This document shows positions 25,587 through 29,090 of a stretch of DNA of 29,090 nt, piece after piece. A program made the translations under genes and the position numbers. Position 1 is the stretch's first letter. The number at the start of each line of letters is the position of its first letter. This DNA is from Desulfobulbaceae bacterium UBA5173 (GTDB lineage Bacteria > Desulfobacterota > Desulfobulbia > Desulfobulbales > Desulfobulbaceae). The notes under the pieces are model-generated. The model saw nothing but the letters and a program-made list of their open reading frames with translations, made no database searches and was not told the origin of the DNA. The stretch is from contig DHWV01000075.1 of NCBI GenBank assembly GCA_002413355.1, forward strand, positions 14,877 through 43,966, in the 5' to 3' direction.

Positions 25587-25857
25587 GGTTGAATCTCCCT
25601 GAGTTGACTCTGGCTGTGATCTGCTTCCGGTCTGTTGCATGAATGGTCACTGGAATTATGCTATTGCCTTGCATTTCATAAGGCACCATGACAAGGACGC
25701 TGCCATGCCGACCTACGGCAACTGTGCGGTCTGTTACGGTGTCTATGTACCGTTCAGAAGAATGCCGCAGAATATGCTCAACAGCCGCAGGGTCATATCC
25801 GCGCAGAGCAAGCCGGTATTTCATGTACTCTGTCCAGATAACCGCTGCTGTTTCCAT
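25579..25857 (-). CDS. Probable toxin partner of DUF2283
   Basis: 92 residues: EYMKYRLALRGYDPAAVEHI, LRHSSERYIDTVTDRTVAVG, VMVPYEMQGNSIIPVTIHAT and a closing RKQITARVNSGRF. The pattern (Y-R-x-x-LRGYD, VExILRxSxERYxD, PVTIHAT-R-x-QI, final GRF) is one I recall from small genes next to DUF2283; the fold is probably RelE/BECR-like with His and Arg as catalytic candidates. It is a toxin by context only. GAGGAAGC precedes the ATG at 25857. The 14 upstream in-frame codons lack a ribosome site. The region 25858-25974 has no gene. Confidence 0.65.
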   Translation of the reverse strand: METAAVIWTEYMKYRLALRGYDPAAVEHILRHSSERYIDTVTDRTVAVGRHGSVLVMVPYEMQGNSIIPVTIHATDRKQITARVNSGRFNHA

Positions 25858-25974
25858 CTTGCTTCCTCTGGCCTCTTTTCTGAATGGCATTCGGCACAAC
25901 AGTGTTTCTTCGCAATCTACCTCTCATATCAAAAAAAGCAAGCGCAGCGAACATTCTGCCCCGTTTTTTCACCA

Positions 25975-26006
25975 CAAAATACAAAAGGCACGGCGTACCG
26001 TGCCTT
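25975..26006 (-). terminator. Rho-independent terminator of the arg operon
   Basis: A 9-bp perfect stem (AAGGCACGG at 25985-25993, CCGTGCCTT at 25998-26006) with a tight CGTA loop. On the minus strand it is followed by a T-rich run. It lies 26 bases past the lipoprotein stop at 26033. Confidence 0.8.
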
Positions 26007-26032
26007 CAACCGCAGGACAAAGCAAGCTACCG

Positions 26033-26839
26033 CTACCGCAGGCTGGCCTCTGCCGACCGCTTGCTTTCGTTAGGCGGGCTGCTCTGGTCAACGCTGCTGA
26101 CAGAATAGAAAACCTTGCTTCCTTTCGGCGGTGGGTTCTTGTCCTCAAAAATATTGTACGGTGCCTTGACCTCGTCAATCAACTCTGGCTTTGCATCGCC
26201 AACGCGGCGGTATACCTTGTGCCCAGCTATCTCCTTATCCTTGCCTGCATCCCAGAAAATTTTGACGGCGGAGGCTGTGCGCGCTGCTTGGACATTGGTT
26301 GGCATCGGCGGCGGTGTGCGGTCAGCCACGGCAACATGGCTGGCAGGAGGAGCTTCCTTTTTCTTCGCGGCAGTCGGTTTCTCCCAACGGAACGTGATCA
26401 CGTTGGAATCTGCTGACTCAGCCAGCCAGCCGCTGCGGCTGCGTAGTTTGAAAAAGTACATGTTGCCCGGCTGAAGCGGCGTATCGTCGTAACTGCCCTG
26501 TCTATGCCCTTTGTCCGGCAAGAGGCCGCCGGGCAGAGTGATTGGCTGGCCAAAGGGAATCGGGCACGTGTCGCAGTATGCATCCGCAGGCATTTCGGCT
26601 CGGTACAGCTGGAAGGAGTCCAGCTCGGCGATTTTGTTGTCGCTGGTGGTCCGATCTGGATAGGTCCAGTGCAAGACCGCGCCGTTGCTGGTCAGCTCAT
26701 AGCTGAGGTCGGTGATTGGCTTAGGCACCATTGCCTGCGGCGCAACCGGCAGGGTCTTGTAGCCGCAACCGCTCAGTCCGGCCAGCAGGCTAAAGAGCAC
26801 AGAACCTCGGATCAAAAAATGCAAACAGTTCTTCATCAC
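26033..26839 (-). CDS. FN3-domain lipoprotein coupled to argH
   Basis: 268 residues. A lipoprotein signal peptide has the lipobox LSGC, so Cys25 would be lipidated and the protein anchored at the inner or outer membrane. Two fibronectin type III-like domains follow (about 40-150: VPKPITDLSYELTSNGAVLHW ... YFFKLRS; about 175-265: PPPMPTNVQAARTASAVKIFW ... VFYSVSSVDQ), with a Lys/Ala/Pro linker between. The ATG overlaps the argH stop (ATGA) and GGGGA sits 6 bases before it, so the two are made together. In delta-proteobacteria a lipoprotein gene commonly follows argH, before lysA; here the TA region comes next. Function unknown. Confidence 0.85.
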   Translation of the reverse strand: MMKNCLHFLIRGSVLFSLLAGLSGCGYKTLPVAPQAMVPKPITDLSYELTSNGAVLHWTYPDRTTSDNKIAELDSFQLYRAEMPADAYCDTCPIPFGQPITLPGGLLPDKGHRQGSYDDTPLQPGNMYFFKLRSRSGWLAESADSNVITFRWEKPTAAKKKEAPPASHVAVADRTPPPMPTNVQAARTASAVKIFWDAGKDKEIAGHKVYRRVGDAKPELIDEVKAPYNIFEDKNPPPKGSKVFYSVSSVDQSSPPNESKRSAEASLR

Positions 26840-28251
26840 GCTATCCCCAGTTGGTGTTCCGCACGCGCAAGAGCCTCAGCCACTCTGGCCCCGGCGGTGC
26901 CGCCAGCAGAGACCCGGCTGTTCACCGAGCCTTCCGCAGAAAGGACTGCAAACACATCGTCGTCAATCAGTTCAGAAAACTGGCGCAGCTCGGCAAGAGG
27001 CAGCTCGTCCAGCTCAAGACCGCGCTCTTGGCAAAGGGCGACGATCTCGCCCACCACCCGGTGCGCCTGCCGGAAGGGCAGGTTCTTCTTCACCAAGTAA
27101 TCAGCCAGGTCAGTGGCGGTCATGAAGCCGCCGTGCGTGGCCTCGCGCATTCGGTCGCAGGCAAAGCTGCTGTTCGCCAGCAGCTCGGCAGTGATGCTCA
27201 GGCTGGCCTTGACCGTGTCGAGCGCGTCAAAAAGCTGCTCCTTGTCCTCCTGCATGTCCCGGTTGTAGGTCATGGGCAGGCCCTTCATGGTCATCAGCAG
27301 CGACATGAGCGAGCCTGTCACCCGACCGCTCTTGCCCCTGATCAGCTCCGGGATGTCCGGGTTCTTCTTCTGCGGCATGATTGAGGAGCCGGTGCAGTAC
27401 CGGTCGCCGATCTTAATGAAACCGAATTCCTTGGACGACCAGAGGACAAACTCTTCCGCCATCCGGCTGAGATGCAGCTGAATGACGCTCAGGCAGAAGA
27501 GGAACTCCAAGGCGAAGTCGCGGTCAGCGGTGGTGTCCATCGAGTTGGCCGTGATCGCCGGAAAGCCCAGCTCCTTGGCGACAAAGTCACGGTCTATCGG
27601 CAAACCGGTGCCTGCCAAGGCAGCTGCACCAAGAGGCAGGACGTTGAGCCGTTTGAGGCAATCAGTCAGCCGCTCGCGATCTCTGCCGAACATTTCCACA
27701 TAGGCTAAGAGATGATGCGCCAGCAGCACCGGCTGCGCCCGCTGGAGATGCGTGTAACCCGGCATGACTGCGCCGAAATTGGCACGGGCCTGGCGGACAA
27801 AGCCGCGCTGCACCTCAGCAAGCAGCATGTCCAAGCGGGTGGCTTCGTCACGCAAATACAGGCGAATATCCAAGGCCACCTGATCATTGCGGCTGCGGGC
27901 GGTGTGCAGCTTCTCGCCTGCCGCGCCGATCTTGTCAGTCAGGGCCTGCTCGATATTCATGTGAATATCTTCCAGCTCGATGCGGAACTGGAAGCGGCCC
28001 GCCCGGATTTCCTCCTCAATCTCGCTCAAACCGGCGATGATCGCATCCCGCTCGTCTCCGCTGATCAGGCTCTGCTTTGCCAGCATCTTCGCATGGGCCT
28101 TGGAACCCATGATGTCGTGCCGGTAGAGCCGCCAGTCATAGCTGATGGATTCGGTGAAGCTCTCCACTGAGGCAGCGGTCTGCTCGGCAAAGCGACCTCC
28201 CCAGAGCTTGCCGGAACACTGCTGCTTCGGGCAATGTGTCTGATCAACCAT
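26836..28251 (-). CDS. argH: Argininosuccinate lyase
   Basis: 471 residues. Splits argininosuccinate to arginine and fumarate, the last step of arginine synthesis; a homotetramer in the cytoplasm. The N-terminal KLWGGRF, catalytic-loop GSSIMPQKKNPD (fumarase/lyase signature), HTARSRNDQVALD and PGYTHLQRAQPV are all present, and length matches the family. The ATG at 28251 comes 2 bases after the argG stop, so the two are coupled. The 3' end overlaps the lipoprotein gene by 4 bases. Confidence 0.97.
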   Translation of the reverse strand: MVDQTHCPKQQCSGKLWGGRFAEQTAASVESFTESISYDWRLYRHDIMGSKAHAKMLAKQSLISGDERDAIIAGLSEIEEEIRAGRFQFRIELEDIHMNIEQALTDKIGAAGEKLHTARSRNDQVALDIRLYLRDEATRLDMLLAEVQRGFVRQARANFGAVMPGYTHLQRAQPVLLAHHLLAYVEMFGRDRERLTDCLKRLNVLPLGAAALAGTGLPIDRDFVAKELGFPAITANSMDTTADRDFALEFLFCLSVIQLHLSRMAEEFVLWSSKEFGFIKIGDRYCTGSSIMPQKKNPDIPELIRGKSGRVTGSLMSLLMTMKGLPMTYNRDMQEDKEQLFDALDTVKASLSITAELLANSSFACDRMREATHGGFMTATDLADYLVKKNLPFRQAHRVVGEIVALCQERGLELDELPLAELRQFSELIDDDVFAVLSAEGSVNSRVSAGGTAGARVAEALARAEHQLGIA

Positions 28252-28253
28252 TG

Positions 28254-29090
28254 CTATTTCCGGTTCAGGGCCTGAATTTGCAGACGCATGGCGTTCAGGC
28301 GGATGAAGCCGCCCGCATCGGCCTGATTATAGACCTGATCTGCCTCAAAGGTGGCATGGGCCTCAGAATACAGCGAATTGACCGACTTGCGCCCCACCGG
28401 AATGCAGTTGCCCTTATAGAGCTTGAGCCGCACCGTGCCGCTCACCGGCTTCTGGCTTTCGTCCATAACCTGCTGAATCAGCTTCATCTCCGGCGAGAAC
28501 CAGAAGCCGTTGTAGATCATTCTGGAGTATTCCGGCACAAGGCTGTCGCGTAGGCGCAGCACTTCGCGGTCAAGGGTGATGGTCTCCAGATCACGGTGCG
28601 CGGCCCTCAGAATGGTGCCGCCAGGAGTCTCATACACGCCGCGCGACTTGATGCCGACAAAGCGGTTCTCGACCATGTCCAGACGGCCAATGCCGTTCGC
28701 GCCGCCCAGCTTATTGAGCTTGGTCAGCAGGTCAACCGGATTCAGCCGCTCGCCGTCAATGGCCACCGGGCTGCCCTGCTCGAAGTCCATCTCGATGTAG
28801 GTCGGGCGATCAGGCGCATTTTCCGGCGAGACCGAGAGCGTGAACATGGACTCTTCCGGCTCATTCCACGGGTCTTCGAGAATGCCGCCCTCAAAGCTGA
28901 TGTGAAGCAGATTCTCGTCCGAGCTGTAGGGGCTTTTCTTGGTGGTCGGCACCGGAATGCTGTGCTTTTCGGCAAACTCCATCAGCTTGGTACGTGAGTC
29001 CAGCGTCCAAATCCGCCACGGGGCAATGATCTTCAGCTTCGGGCTGAGGGCCAGATAGGTCAGCTCAAAGCGCACCTGGTCATTGCCTTT
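28254..29090 (-). CDS. argG: Argininosuccinate synthase, 3' part
   Basis: C-terminal part of ArgG, which joins citrulline and aspartate using ATP. The frame is open to the window edge (KGNDQVRFEL), so the start is outside. Visible blocks are KGNDQVRFE, the citrulline-binding NKLGGANGIGRLDMVENRFV and IKSRGVYETPGG. Downstream are the C-terminal dimer helices, ending in RLQIQALNRK. It is 2 bases ahead of argH, the usual argGH order. Confidence 0.97.
   Translation of the reverse strand, partial: KGNDQVRFELTYLALSPKLKIIAPWRIWTLDSRTKLMEFAEKHSIPVPTTKKSPYSSDENLLHISFEGGILEDPWNEPEESMFTLSVSPENAPDRPTYIEMDFEQGSPVAIDGERLNPVDLLTKLNKLGGANGIGRLDMVENRFVGIKSRGVYETPGGTILRAAHRDLETITLDREVLRLRDSLVPEYSRMIYNGFWFSPEMKLIQQVMDESQKPVSGTVRLKLYKGNCIPVGRKSVNSLYSEAHATFEADQVYNQADAGGFIRLNAMRLQIQALNRK

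Noticed and set aside
27772..27790. Sigma-54-like site (TTGGCACGG...TGGC)
   Set aside because: The -24 part fits but the -12 part is TGGC instead of TTGC, and it lies inside argH coding sequence.

Overview
This 29 kb bacterial window has a moderately GC-rich coding background. It carries housekeeping genes (gatB end, trpF, ybaB, dnaX, argG-argH) interleaved with accessory genes for secreted proteins, proteases with inhibitor-like partners, signalling proteins and toxin-antitoxin pairs. The argH-coupled lipoprotein, MASE3-type sensor kinase, sigma-54 activator and small TA genes fit a Desulfobacterota (delta-proteobacterial) organism, possibly Desulfobulbales or cable-bacterium-like. That placement is inference. 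I see no rRNA, tRNA, CRISPR array or insertion sequence.

Layout. (1) 1-879: 3' end of gatB. (2) 939-1766 (-): class 3 lipase with its own terminator and a possible promoter/operator. (3) 2052-3458 (+): sigma-54 AAA+ activator with a degenerate receiver, overlapping tail-to-tail with a frameshifted amidohydrolase. (4) 3418-8637 (-): an accessory run, read from its 5' end as an acidic F/E-rich protein (frameshifted), a peptidoglycan-binding remnant (frameshifted), a papain-like protease with an extra C-terminal domain, a small protein carrying that domain alone, a chagasin-type I42 cysteine-protease inhibitor, an FN3 protein, a secreted protein, and the amidohydrolase. (5) 8950-11211 (+): large AAA+ ATPase, divergent from that run. 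(6) 11350-14232 (+): MASE3-GAF-PAS hybrid histidine kinase. (7) 14376-17951 (+): envelope operon of a two-helix membrane protein, a secreted TPR protein, a secreted emfourin-like protein, a secreted protein with a pYEATS-like domain, and a paralogue lacking that domain. (8) 18024-20767: trpF, convergent with ybaB-dnaX. dnaX carries an A10 run where a slip in either direction stops translation at once, as expected for a gamma/tau switch. (9) 20796-25857 (-): four small TA-like pairs around a large secreted CARDB-repeat protein whose first quarter is conspicuously AT-rich. (10) 26033-29090 (-): argG (partial), argH and an FN3 lipoprotein, tightly coupled and ended by a terminator.

The best candidate for an undescribed system is the protease locus (about 4.2-11.2 kb). 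A cysteine protease, a free copy of its C-terminal domain and a cognate-class inhibitor sit in overlapping genes, with a divergent AAA+ ATPase and exported-type proteins beside them. The secreted pYEATS-like protein and its truncated paralogue are a second candidate. Three genes in 3.4-8.6 kb are broken by single-base shifts, so either this run is decaying or the assembly has indel errors there.
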